A DNA stretch of 64,000 nt from Rhizobium sp. SG_E_25_P2 (GCF_029892285.1 NZ_JARXVM010000002.1:310001-374000), one strand, 5' to 3'; counted from the stretch's first letter, positions 38,911-50,642 are shown. A program made the numbers and translations. The notes: generated from the letters alone by a model not told the origin.

Positions 38911-39489
38911 TCAGGCGGCGGTTTCTTCGGTGAAGGAAGGCATGTTCATGCCGCCAGGAGGCGGGCCCATCGGGCCTTTCGGAGCATTTTCGGTTACGAA
39001 GGTCGTAAACTGCTCTTCGGTGACATAGCCCTGGCCTTCCGAATCGATCTTCGAGAACAGTTCCTGCGCGCGAGCGTCGTCTTCGCCGCCAGGAGCCTTG
39101 GCGAGGAATTCGGATTCGGTCAGCTTTGCGTCCGAATCGGCGTCGAGATCACTGTAAAGGCTGCTCGGATCGCCCATTCCCGCCATTGGCGGCATGCCGC
39201 CCTGCTGGCGCAGACCCATCATCGCGCCCATGGCGTCGCCGCCCATGCGGGATTCCGGCGCTTGCTTTGCGGCCGAGAGCTGGTCGAAAGTGACCGAACC
39301 GGTTCCTTCCGTGTCGATTTTGGAATAAAGTTTGGTTGCCGCTTCTTCCGACATTTTGGAAGGACGGCTTGACACGAATTCGGACTGGCTCAATGCGCCA
39401 TTTTGATCAGTGTCGGTCTTGTTGAACATTTCCTGTTGTTTGGCAAGCATCGCCGCCATGCCGCCAGAGGCGGCGGATACGCTGGTCAT
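38911..39489 (-). CDS. EF-hand calcium-binding protein
   Basis: The 192-residue protein contains four EF-hand-like loops in two pairs: DTDQNGALSQSE (about 25-36), DTEGTGSVTFDQ (about 58-69), DADSDAKLTESE (about 118-129) and DSEGQGYVTEEQ (about 147-158). A Met/Gly/Pro-rich linker separates the pairs. No signal peptide is visible, so it may be cytoplasmic or exported by another route. Loops 1 and 3 look most complete. Its role is unknown. It diverges from tolQ across an AT-rich gap. Confidence 0.85.
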   Translation of the reverse strand: MTSVSAASGGMAAMLAKQQEMFNKTDTDQNGALSQSEFVSSRPSKMSEEAATKLYSKIDTEGTGSVTFDQLSAAKQAPESRMGGDAMGAMMGLRQQGGMPPMAGMGDPSSLYSDLDADSDAKLTESEFLAKAPGGEDDARAQELFSKIDSEGQGYVTEEQFTTFVTENAPKGPMGPPPGGMNMPSFTEETAA

Positions 39490-40043
39490 CTTCGATCTCC
39501 AAGGTGCTTTGCGCAGCCTCTCTCCGTCCCACCTGGAAGATCCGCGCTATCCTGGCAAATCATTGCCTGCTCGTAATAGTATATAGGTCGAATATATTTA
39601 CAATAAATATTGACATTTTTGGATTAGTTTTGTATTTATTGTTTTTAATCGAAGTTGATTTACAGTAATAATCAGTTAATTTGGTTTCCAAAACATATAT
39701 TTATTTTAGTGGCTTTGAGGCAGGCAAGTCGTCGGCGAGATCCTTCAGACGCTCGCGTCCCCTACGCAGCCGGTATCGCCTGGATGTCGGATTGCGACAA
39801 GAGAGAATAACCTCCGCATTGTGATAACCATCTTTTAACGATAATGAGGTCTTACTCGGATCGCTCGGGTTTTGTGCGCCGCACGCCTTCGTTTCACCAA
39901 ATTTGGCGTAAAAAAGGCGGTCCAGAGCTCAACGGTCAAGGCCAAAGGCTGCTCGGCGGCCGATTAGCGACGGACACCACATTGAACGCCGCCCGGCTCG
40001 GATCGCGATCGAGGCCGGGTGTTTGGATTCGGGGACTAAAGAT
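39490..40043. other. Long intergenic region with AT-rich island before tolQ
   Basis: No gene is supported in these 554 bases. Bases about 39571-39715 are strikingly A/T-rich (runs such as AATATATTTACAATAAATAT), unlike their surroundings. A GC-rich near-palindrome CCCGGCTCG...GCCGGG lies at about 39994-40021, just before the tolQ ribosome site. The A/T-rich part may be a promoter for the EF-hand gene, a nucleoid-protein site, or acquired DNA. Confidence 0.6.
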
Positions 40044-40763
40044 ATGGAAACGGCAAATCTGGCGGCAGCCCATGCGGACATGTCGCTCTGGGCGCTCTTC
40101 ATGCAGGCGGGCTGGGTCGTCAAGCTCGTGATGCTCGGCCTGCTCGGCGCATCGGTTTGGACTTGGGCTATGGTGGTCGACAAATTGATCAGCTTCAACA
40201 AGTTCAAGCGCCAGCTTGATAGTTTTGAACAGGTTTTCTGGTCCGGACAGTCGCTGGAGGAACTCTATCGCACGCTGTCCGAGCGACAGGTTTCGGGCAT
40301 GGCCGCGATTTTCGTCGGCGCCATGCGCGAATGGAAGAAGAGTTTCGAGCGCGGCGCCCGGTCGCCGATCGGCCTGCAGATGCGCATCGACCGCGCCATG
40401 GACGTGACGCTGGCGCGCGAATCCGAAGTGCTGGAAGCGCGGCTGTCGTCGCTCGCCACCATCGGCTCGGCCGGTCCTTTCGTCGGTCTCTTCGGCACCG
40501 TGGTCGGCATCATGACCTCGTTTCAGGGCATCGCCGCGTCGAAATCGACCAATCTCGCCGTCGTCGCTCCCGGGATCGCCGAAGCCTTGCTTGCGACCGC
40601 TATCGGCCTGGTCGCCGCCATCCCCGCCGTCATCGCCTATAACAAGTTCTCCGGCGACGCCGGCAAGCTGGTTGCGCGTATGGAAGGCTTCGCCGACGAA
40701 TTCTCCGCCATACTCTCGCGCCAGATCGATGAGAGACTGCAGCCACGCCAGGCGGCGCAGTAA
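40044..40763 (+). CDS. tolQ: Tol-Pal system protein TolQ
   Basis: This is an inner-membrane ExbB-like proton-channel subunit that with TolR drives TolA for outer-membrane constriction at division. The 239-residue protein has three membrane spans: WVVKLVMLGLLGASVWTWAM near 30-50, and a later pair including TIGSAGPFVGLFGTVVGIMT and ATAIGLVAAIPAVIAYN. ATG 40044 has GGGGA eight bases upstream. It is the first gene of tolQRAB-pal-cpoB. Confidence 0.95.
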   Translation: METANLAAAHADMSLWALFMQAGWVVKLVMLGLLGASVWTWAMVVDKLISFNKFKRQLDSFEQVFWSGQSLEELYRTLSERQVSGMAAIFVGAMREWKKSFERGARSPIGLQMRIDRAMDVTLARESEVLEARLSSLATIGSAGPFVGLFGTVVGIMTSFQGIAASKSTNLAVVAPGIAEALLATAIGLVAAIPAVIAYNKFSGDAGKLVARMEGFADEFSAILSRQIDERLQPRQAAQ

Positions 40764-40781
40764 GGATCGGGGGACGTCGAT

Positions 40782-41252
40782 ATGGGTATGTCAGCAGGGA
40801 CTCAGGGCGGTGGATCGGGCGGACGCCGCGGCAGCCGTCGCGGCGGCGGACGTCGCGCTCCGGTCAGCGAAATCAACGTGACGCCGCTGGTCGACGTCAT
40901 GCTCGTGCTCCTGATCATTTTCATGGTGGCTGCGCCGCTGATGACAACCGGGGTTCCGATCGATCTGCCGGAGACGCAGGCCAAGGAAATGAACTCCGAC
41001 ACCAAGCCGATCACAATCTCGGTCGCCAAGGACGGGCAGATCTTTTTCGGCGACGAGACGGAAGTGGCCGTGCCGATCGATGAAGTCGTGCCCAAGCTTC
41101 AGGCCATGGCCAAGGCTGGCGCGGAAGAACGCATCTTCGTGCGCGGCGACGCCGGCACGGAATATGGGCAGATCATGGCCGTGATGGGCCGAATCCAGGC
41201 CTCCGGCTACAAGAATATCGGACTGGTGACCCAGCCGGAAACAGGCGGTTAA
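40782..41252 (+). CDS. tolR: Tol-Pal system protein TolR
   Basis: This is a single-span ExbD-like partner of TolQ. The 156-residue protein has a Gly/Arg-rich N-terminus (GGSGGRRGSRRGGGRRAPVS) longer than usual. The transmembrane segment follows (EINVTPLVDVMLVLLIIFMV) and contains the functional Asp (PLVDVML). A periplasmic domain completes the protein (ITISVAKDGQIFFGDE). It lies 18 bases after tolQ. Confidence 0.94.
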   Translation: MGMSAGTQGGGSGGRRGSRRGGGRRAPVSEINVTPLVDVMLVLLIIFMVAAPLMTTGVPIDLPETQAKEMNSDTKPITISVAKDGQIFFGDETEVAVPIDEVVPKLQAMAKAGAEERIFVRGDAGTEYGQIMAVMGRIQASGYKNIGLVTQPETGG

Positions 41253-41261
41253 GGCTGATCC

Positions 41262-42413
41262 ATGCGGAGTAGCGTCGTCACATCGGTGGCATTGCATGTG
41301 GTTCTCCTGGGCGCGATGCTGATCGGCATTACGCCCAAGCCAATGGACATGGCCATTTCCGAGGCCATGCCTGTTGACCTTGTGCCGATCGAGGACGTCG
41401 CACAATTGCAGCAGGGCGACAAGGAAGCGCCGAAGGCGGAGAAATCCGCGATCGACAAGACCGAGCGGCAGGACCAGAAGCCGGACGCCATGAATGCCGG
41501 CGAAAACGACTTCGACATGAAATCCGTGCCGACGCCGACCGAAAAGCCGAGCAATCTTTCCAAGGCCGGCGCGCCGGAGACCACCGAGGACCCCAATCCG
41601 CAGCAGGACAACAGCGAGCAGAAGGCCGACAGCCAGGCGGTCGAGGATACCGCCATCGAGCCCGCAATACAGGAAATGGCCTCCGCAGAAGTGCCTAAGC
41701 CCGAATTGACACCGGAGCCGACACCTGAGCCGGCCAAGGAGACGCCGGTCGAAGAGGCTGCGCAGGAAGAACCTTTGCCTGACGCTGTGCCGATCCCGAC
41801 CACGCGGCCGAAAGAAGAGCCGAAGAAGGTCGAGAAGACGGAAGAAAAGAAGCCGGAAAAGACCGAAGAGAAGAAAAAAGAAGAGAAAAAGGACGCGAAG
41901 GTCACCGAGAAGAAGAAGGACCAGAATTCGAAGGCCAAGAAGTCCGACAAGGATCAAAAGACCAAGAAGTCGACGACCAAGAAGGAATCCGATTTCAGCG
42001 CCGACGAGATCGCCACGCTCCTCAACAAGACCGAGGACAATCCCGGCGGCGCCAAGCGTTCCGACAGCAAGAAGGCCCTGGGCGCGAAAATCGCGACCGG
42101 CGGGAACACACTGTCGCAGAGCGAATTGGATGCATTGAAGGGGATTATCGAAAAGAACTGGTCGATCATGCCGGGACAGGTCAGCTCAAGCGACATCACG
42201 ATCACCGTTACTTTCGAGCTCGATCAGAACGGCGATGTCGTCGGGCGTCCGGAAGTGAAGGGGACAGGCGGCGATGGCTCGTCGCTCTCCGCACTCGAAA
42301 GCGGAGCGGTTCGCGCGGTCATGCGTTCGGCGCCATTCGACAAGCTCCCGAAGGACAAATACGACACCTGGAGCAAGGTGACAGTCAACTTCTATCCGAG
42401 CGAAATGATGTGA
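41262..42413 (+). CDS. tolA: Tol-Pal system protein TolA
   Basis: This is an inner-membrane anchored energy-transducing protein spanning the periplasm. The 383-residue protein has one N-terminal span (VVTSVALHVVLLGAMLIGIT). A long charged region follows (about 45-245), including Lys/Glu-rich stretches such as KKVEKTEEKKPEKTEEKKKE. The C-terminal domain III is TonB-like, with LDALKGIIEKNWSIMPGQ and SALESGAVRAVMRSAPFDKL. It is typical of alphaproteobacterial TolA. It lies ten bases after tolR. Confidence 0.92.
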   Translation: MRSSVVTSVALHVVLLGAMLIGITPKPMDMAISEAMPVDLVPIEDVAQLQQGDKEAPKAEKSAIDKTERQDQKPDAMNAGENDFDMKSVPTPTEKPSNLSKAGAPETTEDPNPQQDNSEQKADSQAVEDTAIEPAIQEMASAEVPKPELTPEPTPEPAKETPVEEAAQEEPLPDAVPIPTTRPKEEPKKVEKTEEKKPEKTEEKKKEEKKDAKVTEKKKDQNSKAKKSDKDQKTKKSTTKKESDFSADEIATLLNKTEDNPGGAKRSDSKKALGAKIATGGNTLSQSELDALKGIIEKNWSIMPGQVSSSDITITVTFELDQNGDVVGRPEVKGTGGDGSSLSALESGAVRAVMRSAPFDKLPKDKYDTWSKVTVNFYPSEMM

Positions 42414-42493
42414 GGCGGGCGACGACGCGGGACAGGAGCGTCGAGCGCTTGCGACCAACGAGAACAAATGGGCTGAAAGGCTGAGAGAGGACG

Positions 42494-43798
42494 ATGAAAC
42501 ACCTTTACCTCAAGTTTCTGGCGATCATGGCCGGATTTCTATGTCTCGCGGCAAGCGCCGCGCAGGCTGAAATCACCATCGACTTGCGCAAGGGCAACGT
42601 CGAACCCCTGCCGATCGCCATCACCAATCTGCAATCCAGCGGCGATCTCGGCGCTCAGGTGGCTCAGGTCATCGCCGCCGATCTCAAGCGTTCCGGATTG
42701 TTTTCTCCGATCGACCAGCGCGCTTTCGTGCAGCAGATCACCAATCCCGACGCGGCCCCGCGCTTCGACGACTGGAAAACGATCAACGCCCAGGCGCTGG
42801 TGACCGGCCGGGTCACCCAGGAAGGCGATGGCCGCCTGCGGGCGGAATTCCGTCTGTGGGACGTCTATGCCGGCCAGCAGCTGATCGGCCAGCAATTCTT
42901 CACCCAGCCGGAAAACTGGCGCCGCGTCGCCCATATCATCGCCGACCAGATCTATCAGAAACTGACCGGCGAAACCGGCTATTTCGACACTCGCGTGGTG
43001 TTCGTCTCCGAAAGCGGCTCCAAGATCGAGCGCGTGCGCCAGCTGGCGATCATGGACCAGGACGGCGCAAACATGCGCATCCTGACCAAGTCGCGCGCCA
43101 TCGTGCTGACGCCGCGGTTCTCGCCCAACCAGCAGGAAATCACCTATATGTCCTTTGAGGGCGAGCAGCCGCGGGTCTATCTGCTGCAGCTCGAGACCGG
43201 ACAGCGCGAAGTGGTCGGCAATTTCCCCGGCATGACGTTTTCGCCGCGCTTTTCGCCTGACGGCCAGCGGGTGATCATGAGCCTGCAGGAAAAGGGCAAC
43301 GCCAACATCTTCACCATGGACCTGCGCTCGCGCACGACCACGCGCCTGACCTCGACGGCGGCGATCGACACCTCGCCGTCCTATTCGCCCGACGGCCAGC
43401 GCATCGTGTTCGAAAGCGACCGCGGCGGCCGCCAGCAGCTTTATGTGATGGGCGCCGACGGCTCCGGCCAGCAGCGCATCTCCTTCGGCGACGGCTCCTA
43501 TTCGACGCCGGTCTGGTCGCCCAAGGGAGATTTGATCGCCTTCACCAAACAGTCGGGCGGAAAGTTCTCGATCGGCGTGATGAAGCCGGATGGTTCGGGC
43601 GAGCGCATCCTGACCACGGGTTTTCACAATGAAGGCCCGACCTGGGCGCCGAACGGCCGTGTGATCATGTTCTTCCGCCAGCCGGCCGGTTCCGGCGGCC
43701 CGAAGCTCTATTCGATCGATATTTCCGGTTACAACGAACAGCCGATCCCGACCCCGGCATTCGCCTCGGACCCGGCCTGGTCGCCGCTGCTTGAGTAA
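42494..43798 (+). CDS. tolB: Tol-Pal system translocation protein TolB
   Basis: This is a periplasmic beta-propeller protein that binds Pal. The 434-residue protein has a signal peptide ending near AQA-EI (25/26). An N-terminal alpha/beta domain ([20 protein letters not shown]) precedes a six-blade propeller with repeated FSPDG and [14 protein letters not shown]-type motifs, ending [12 protein letters not shown]. The gap after tolA is 80 bases. Confidence 0.96.
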   Translation: MKHLYLKFLAIMAGFLCLAASAAQAEITIDLRKGNVEPLPIAITNLQSSGDLGAQVAQVIAADLKRSGLFSPIDQRAFVQQITNPDAAPRFDDWKTINAQALVTGRVTQEGDGRLRAEFRLWDVYAGQQLIGQQFFTQPENWRRVAHIIADQIYQKLTGETGYFDTRVVFVSESGSKIERVRQLAIMDQDGANMRILTKSRAIVLTPRFSPNQQEITYMSFEGEQPRVYLLQLETGQREVVGNFPGMTFSPRFSPDGQRVIMSLQEKGNANIFTMDLRSRTTTRLTSTAAIDTSPSYSPDGQRIVFESDRGGRQQLYVMGADGSGQQRISFGDGSYSTPVWSPKGDLIAFTKQSGGKFSIGVMKPDGSGERILTTGFHNEGPTWAPNGRVIMFFRQPAGSGGPKLYSIDISGYNEQPIPTPAFASDPAWSPLLE

Positions 43799-43948
43799 CG
43801 CAACACGGAAAAATCGGCCTGGCCGGGCAAAAATATCGCTCCGGCCGGCGCCGATTTCCGGTTTGTTAACCATACGCGTTGAAGTGAGATTAACCCCATC
43901 GGGTTACAGTCTGGAAACCCTAAAAATTAAGAATTCAGGAGCAGGCCG

Positions 43949-44473
43949 ATGAGCCACATTCAAACCTACCAGCCGGGAGCCTTGGCGAAGCTCGCGCGCA
44001 ATCCTTTCGCAATCGCGCTGGTCGCCGGCCTGGCGCTCGCCGGCTGCTCGAAGAAGAACAAGCTGGATAGCGCGTCCGATCTCGGCCTGAACGGCGCCAA
44101 TTCCGCGACCCCTGGGTCACAGCAGGATTTCACCGTCAATGTCGGCGACCGCATCTTCTTCGACACCGACTCCTCGTCGATCCGCGCCGATGCGGCCCAG
44201 ACGCTCGACCGCCAGGCGCAGTGGCTGAACCAGTATCCGAACTATCGGATCACCGTCGAAGGTCACGCCGACGAACGCGGCACCCGCGAATATAACCTCG
44301 CTCTCGGCGCCCGTCGCGCTGAAGCCACCCGCGACTACCTCGCCTCGCGCGGCGTCGATGGCGGCCGTCTGCGCACGATCTCCTACGGCAAGGAAAAGCC
44401 GGTCGCCGTCTGCGACGACATTTCCTGCTGGTCGCAGAACCGGCGCGCGGTCACCGCGCTCAATGGCGGCTGA
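43949..44473 (+). CDS. pal: Peptidoglycan-associated lipoprotein Pal
   Basis: This is an outer-membrane lipoprotein that ties the outer membrane to peptidoglycan. The 174-residue protein has a signal peptide with lipobox LALAGCSKK (lipidated C33), and an OmpA-like domain from about residue 65. That domain has FFDTDSSSIR and TVEGHADERGTREYNLALG, with the Asp and Arg that bind diaminopimelate. Its upstream gap contains TTAACCCCATCGGGTTA, a possible CtrA-like or other regulatory half-site pair. Confidence 0.95.
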   Translation: MSHIQTYQPGALAKLARNPFAIALVAGLALAGCSKKNKLDSASDLGLNGANSATPGSQQDFTVNVGDRIFFDTDSSSIRADAAQTLDRQAQWLNQYPNYRITVEGHADERGTREYNLALGARRAEATRDYLASRGVDGGRLRTISYGKEKPVAVCDDISCWSQNRRAVTALNGG

Positions 44474-44507
44474 TCCGGTTCAAACGGCGTAAAATCGAGA
44501 TGAATGC

Positions 44508-44535
44508 GGGCGGTCCTTCGGGGCCGCCTTTTTGT
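44508..44535 (+). terminator. Terminator between pal and cpoB
   Basis: GGGCGGTCC (44508-44516), a TTCG loop, and GGGCCGCC (44521-44528) are followed by TTTTTG. It should end most tolB-pal transcripts before cpoB. Confidence 0.7.
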
Positions 44536-44638
44536 TTTCCTTACTTTGGCCCGACTCCGTTGCTTTTTGGTCGTAAAATTGGAAAACATCCCGATGTTGC
44601 GCTGCTTCGCGCAATGTCACACCAAACAGGATGACACG

Positions 44639-45622
44639 ATGAAAAACAGGGTCATGGCCGGCGTTCTGGCGCTTGCCGTCTCGATGATGGGGGTGTCGAC
44701 CGCCGGCGCTTTCAATCTGTTCGGGTCGGACGACAGCCAGCCGCGGCGTCAGGAAAGAAGCGCCGTGGTGATGGCGCAGGCGGGCGACGCCGAAATGCGG
44801 GTGCAGCAACTGGAAGAACAGCTTCGGCAGCTCAATGGGCGCGTCGAGGAAATGAGCTTTCAACTGCTGCAAATGCAGGAACAGTTGCGCAAGGCGCAGG
44901 AGGACAACGAATTCCGCTTCCAGGAACTGGAAGGGGGGGGCAAGAAGAAAAGCTCCATCGAAGTCGTTCCGGGCGCCGGCGACGTCAACACAGCCAATGC
45001 TTCCGGCGCGCAATCGCCGGGAGCAAACGACACGCTCGATAGCGCCGACCAGCAGCCGATGGATAGCGCATCGACCGAGGATCCCGGCATCGGCGCGCCG
45101 CCTGCCGATCTCGGAACCATCGAATTCGACCAGAATGGCAATCCGATGACGCCGGCCAATCCCACGCCGCCTGCCGTCGACACTTCGGAGCTGCCGCCGC
45201 CGGCCACGCCGTCTTCGCCGGACACGGGGAACTTCACCGGTGACGAAGGCCAGTATCAGGCCGCCTATAACCGTATTCTCGCCGGCGATTACGCGGGCGC
45301 CGAAGCCGGTTTCGCCGAGTTCATCGCCAATCATCCCGACAGCAAGCGGATCGCGGACGCCAATTTCTGGCTCGGCGAAGCGCAATATTCGCAAGAGAAA
45401 TACACCGATTCCGCCAAGACCTTCCTGAACGCCTACAAGAGCCACGGCTCATCGGGCAAGGCGCCGGAAATGCTGCTGAAACTCGCCATGTCGCTGGCTG
45501 CTCTCGACAGCAAGGACACGGCCTGCGCCACGCTGCGCGAAGTGACGAAATCCTATCCCAAGGCCTCGCGCGCGGTGATCTCGAAGGTCGCCAGCGAACA
45601 GAAGCGCCTCGCCTGCGGATGA
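44639..45622 (+). CDS. cpoB: Tol-Pal associated periplasmic TPR protein CpoB (YbgF)
   Basis: CpoB coordinates peptidoglycan synthesis with Tol-Pal at division. The product of about 327 residues has a signal peptide (MKNRVMAGVLALAVSMMGVS, ending near AGA-FN). A trimerising coiled coil follows (VQQLEEQLRQLNGRVEEM), then a Pro-rich acidic linker (about 130-200), and C-terminal TPR repeats (YQAAYNRILAGDYAGAEAGF and later). ATG 44639 follows AGGA, and an earlier in-frame ATG at 44504 lies before the pal terminator. Its stop overlaps the tilS start. Confidence 0.92.
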   Translation: MKNRVMAGVLALAVSMMGVSTAGAFNLFGSDDSQPRRQERSAVVMAQAGDAEMRVQQLEEQLRQLNGRVEEMSFQLLQMQEQLRKAQEDNEFRFQELEGGGKKKSSIEVVPGAGDVNTANASGAQSPGANDTLDSADQQPMDSASTEDPGIGAPPADLGTIEFDQNGNPMTPANPTPPAVDTSELPPPATPSSPDTGNFTGDEGQYQAAYNRILAGDYAGAEAGFAEFIANHPDSKRIADANFWLGEAQYSQEKYTDSAKTFLNAYKSHGSSGKAPEMLLKLAMSLAALDSKDTACATLREVTKSYPKASRAVISKVASEQKRLACG

Positions 45623-46956
45623 CCGGCTCCGACCCTGTCCGCATGGCTCCGCTTGACGCGTCGAGCGCGGATTGTGTGGAGGCGTCGCTCGAACATTTTC
45701 TCGATACTAGCAGCCGGCCCTGCCGGATTCTGATCGCGCTGTCGGGCGGCGGCGATTCCGTCGGTCTGTTGACGGCGCTTGCCCGGATCAGCGCGCGGCG
45801 TCCGAACGGCGGCATCGACCTTATCGCCGCGACGGTCGATCACGGTCTGCGGCCCGGTTCGCGCAAAGAGGCCATGGCGGCGGGCCGACTGGCCGAGAGC
45901 CTCGGCGTAGCCCACGCCATTCTCGATTGGACGGGCGAAAAACCGCACACCGGCATCCAGGCCGCAGCGCGCGAGGCCCGATACCAATTGCTCGCCCGAC
46001 ACGCCCTCGCCAATGCCGCCGATATCATCGTGACCGGGCACAATCTCGAGGACAATCATGAAACCCGCCAGATGCGGTTGGCGCGCAACGCCGATCAAAA
46101 TGTCCACGGCATGGCGGAGGCGGTGCTGTTGTTTGGAGCCGTCTGGGCGGCGCGGCCGCTGATCGGCGTCCGGCGCGAGGCGATCCGGGACTATTTGCGC
46201 GCGCAAGGGACGCCATGGGCGGAAGATCCCAGCAACGCCAATCCGACATTCGAACGAGTTCGTTTGCGCCAGGCGCCGGATGGGCGCTCACCACGGGATT
46301 TCACCGCGCTGATGCGGATGCGGCGGCAGAGGATGCAGGCGGCGGCGCGGCTACTGGACGTCCGGGCGCGGGTGATCGGCCTCAAGGTCGGCCTTGTCGA
46401 TCTCTCAGAGCTTTCCCCGAATGATCCGGCGCTTCTCGATGCGCTGGGCGCGCTCGCCGCCCTGCTCGGCGGCCGCGATCATCCGCCCGGCCGAGAAGGT
46501 CGCGCGGCGATGGCGGATTTTCTGGCGAGTTCGGGGCGACGGCAGATGACGATGGCTCGGGTGGCGTTCGACCGGCGCGGCGATCTTCTTTATCTTCAGC
46601 GGGAGAACCGGAACCTGCCGACCATAACGCTAGCGGCGGGGAAAGGCGCGATTTGGGACCATCGACTGCGTATCGCCAATGCGGGCGAGGGCGGGTTGCT
46701 GATCGGCGGCAACCCCGATGGCGAGGCCTTGATCGATCCGGGCTGCTTCGACGGGCTTCCCGCCAGGGTGCGACAACTCGCGCTGAGCACAGGCCCCCAC
46801 GGCCGATGGAGCGGTGTAAAAGGCCCCCAAATCACCCCTTTCTTGTCCGGATGCGACAAATTTCTGCCGCTCGAACGACTGGAACTGGGCAATGTCCTTG
46901 CAAAACTCATGGGTTTGCCGCATTTTCCATCCCCTATCTTTCGGCATCAGGCGTGA
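45619..46956 (+). CDS. tilS: tRNA(Ile)-lysidine synthetase
   Basis: It converts C34 of the CAT-anticodon tRNA-Ile to lysidine so that AUA is read as Ile. The 445-residue protein has the N-type ATP pyrophosphatase loop ALSGGGDSVGLL (about residues 34-45), followed by DHGLRPGSRKEA and VTGHNLEDNHETRQMRL. PLIGVRREAIRDYLRAQG and WAEDPSNANPTFERVRLR are family motifs. It overlaps cpoB by four bases. Confidence 0.95.
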   Translation: MTGSDPVRMAPLDASSADCVEASLEHFLDTSSRPCRILIALSGGGDSVGLLTALARISARRPNGGIDLIAATVDHGLRPGSRKEAMAAGRLAESLGVAHAILDWTGEKPHTGIQAAAREARYQLLARHALANAADIIVTGHNLEDNHETRQMRLARNADQNVHGMAEAVLLFGAVWAARPLIGVRREAIRDYLRAQGTPWAEDPSNANPTFERVRLRQAPDGRSPRDFTALMRMRRQRMQAAARLLDVRARVIGLKVGLVDLSELSPNDPALLDALGALAALLGGRDHPPGREGRAAMADFLASSGRRQMTMARVAFDRRGDLLYLQRENRNLPTITLAAGKGAIWDHRLRIANAGEGGLLIGGNPDGEALIDPGCFDGLPARVRQLALSTGPHGRWSGVKGPQITPFLSGCDKFLPLERLELGNVLAKLMGLPHFPSPIFRHQA

Positions 46957-47064
46957 AATTGACGCTGTCGCTGCTTGGCAAGAGGTGGAGGGGCTCCTAT
47001 CTTTCACCTTGAAATGGCCGTATGCCGGGTTTAATCCGGCGGTCAAACTATTCCGGTGAGGTCA

Positions 47065-49002
<1,938 letters not shown>

Positions 49003-49377
49003 CGTTTCTTCAAACCTCGCCTTTCAGAAACCCCGCGACATCGCGGGGTTTCTTGTTTTTGCAGGTGATTCTCCTGTTCATTGGCTCCAACCCGACAAAT
49101 TGAGGCCGCGCCATGACATTGGATGGACTGGGTCATTGAAAGTCTTGCTGTTGCGAAAATGCAACGAAGCCTGTTTTGACGGGTAGAAAATTCTAAAAAT
49201 TAATGTGTGCTTTCGTTCTCTTGAAAAACTGATCCATTTTAGTCAAATTTGATGTTGTTTGCCGGATTCTTACGTAAATTTAGGAACCCGACCAAGCGTC
49301 AGTTTGCCGCAAGGCGCAATTGTAATCATGTCCATCGTGCATAGAATGCCTCCAACCTTGATCAGTGGGAGGATATC
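49003..49377. other. ftsH-porin intergenic region
   Basis: No gene is supported in these 375 bases. The left part holds the ftsH terminator (49027-49060). The right part is A/T-richer than coding DNA (about 49180-49290) and should carry the promoter of the FadL-type gene, with GGGAGG just before its ATG. Confidence 0.6.
49027..49060 (+). terminator. Terminator after ftsH
   Basis: GAAACCCCGCGA (49027-49038) and TCGCGGGGTTTC (49041-49052) form a perfect 12-bp stem, followed by TTGTTTTT. Confidence 0.85.
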
Positions 49378-50592
49378 ATGGGGAAAACAATGCTCCGCAA
49401 AGGCTTTTTAACGGTCATTTCAGCGGGTTTTATGTCGGGCGCGGCCTATGCGGGCGGCATCGAGCGTAACGGCTACAATATTGATCTGCTTTTCGATCCT
49501 TCCAATGTCGCGGTCGAGGGAACTGCAACTTATGTGACGCCGCATCGGACCTACGAGAACACCACGAATTACAGTGGCGTCGGCGGCACGGATCCCGATG
49601 TCCGCGACACCAAGGACTATTTCAACGGCAGCGTCGGCGTCAAAGCCCGCGTTGTCGAAGGCGTCGACTGCTTGGTTGATTACTCGCAGCCCTGGGGCGC
49701 CCATTCTGCGCCTGGCCTGGAATGGACCGGTTCGGGGGAAAATTCCGAGACCAAGATCAACAGCGACAACTACGGACTGACCTGCTCCTATAAATTTGAC
49801 ATGGGCAAGGGCCAGCTTCGCCTGATCGGCGGCGGCTTCTATCAGACGGTCGACGGCTTCAAGGAAAGCCTGGTGACGCCGGCAGAACTCGTGCCGGGAT
49901 TTGATGGCACCGGTCGCCTGGATCTCGACTCGGATGGTTGGGGCTGGCGCGCGGGCGTCGCCTATGAAATTCCGGAATATGCGTTCCGCGCATCGTTGGT
50001 TTATAATAGCGAAGTGAAGCTCGACGAAATCACCGGCACGCTGGATATGTCGAATGTCTCGCCAGCGGTCGTGCCCAGCCTGGGCGGCGTCGTGTGGGAT
50101 GTTTACGGCTCCACCAAGATGCCCGATTCGATCGAATTGTCGGTGCAGTCCGGCATCGCGCCCGATTGGCTCGCCTTCGGCAGCGTGAAGTGGACCGACT
50201 GGAGCCAACTCCAGACCATCCCCTTCTATCTCAAGGGTACGGACATCCAGGCAACGTCGCTCGACCTCTTCTATCGTGACGGCTGGACTGTCACAGGCGG
50301 CGTCGGCCATCAGTTCACCGAAAAGGTCTCGGGCGCGGTGTCGGTGACCTGGGATCGCGGAACGTCGCAGGGCTATGGTTCGCAGACCGACACCTGGTTG
50401 TTCGGCACGGGCGTGAACTTCGCGGCCACCAAGAATGTCGACATCAAGCTGTCGGGCGCGGTGGGTTGGATGAAATCCGGCTCGTCGGGAGCCTATGTCT
50501 ACAATGGCGTCACCTATGGCGTCGAGAACGACTATGATTTCGGCACCGACTTTGTTGGCGCGATTTCCACCGGCATCAAGGTCAAGTTCTGA
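49378..50592 (+). CDS. FadL/OmpP1/TodX-type outer-membrane transport protein
   Basis: The 404-residue protein has a signal peptide (MGKTMLRKGFLTVISAGFMS, ending AYA-GG) and a beta-rich body with aromatic strand ends. SGIAPDWLAFGSVKWTDWSQ and the C-terminal aromatic end GIKVKF are typical of the FadL family, which moves long-chain fatty acids or other hydrophobic compounds across the outer membrane. The ligand is not predictable. It stands between ftsH and glmM, which are usually adjacent in this order, and has its own terminators on both sides. Confidence 0.82.
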   Translation: MGKTMLRKGFLTVISAGFMSGAAYAGGIERNGYNIDLLFDPSNVAVEGTATYVTPHRTYENTTNYSGVGGTDPDVRDTKDYFNGSVGVKARVVEGVDCLVDYSQPWGAHSAPGLEWTGSGENSETKINSDNYGLTCSYKFDMGKGQLRLIGGGFYQTVDGFKESLVTPAELVPGFDGTGRLDLDSDGWGWRAGVAYEIPEYAFRASLVYNSEVKLDEITGTLDMSNVSPAVVPSLGGVVWDVYGSTKMPDSIELSVQSGIAPDWLAFGSVKWTDWSQLQTIPFYLKGTDIQATSLDLFYRDGWTVTGGVGHQFTEKVSGAVSVTWDRGTSQGYGSQTDTWLFGTGVNFAATKNVDIKLSGAVGWMKSGSSGAYVYNGVTYGVENDYDFGTDFVGAISTGIKVKF

Positions 50593-50616
50593 GCAGATCC
50601 AGCGGCGGATCGAGAG

Positions 50617-50642
50617 AAGCCCGGCTCCGGCCGGGCTTTTTC
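50617..50642 (+). terminator. Terminator after the FadL-type gene
   Basis: AAGCCCGG (50617-50624) pairs with CCGGGCTT (50631-50638), followed by TTTCG. Confidence 0.75.

Noticed and set aside
43810-43858. Hairpin after tolB as a terminator
   Set aside because: AAATCGGC and GCCGATTT can pair, but the loop is long and no T-run follows, so termination is not supported.
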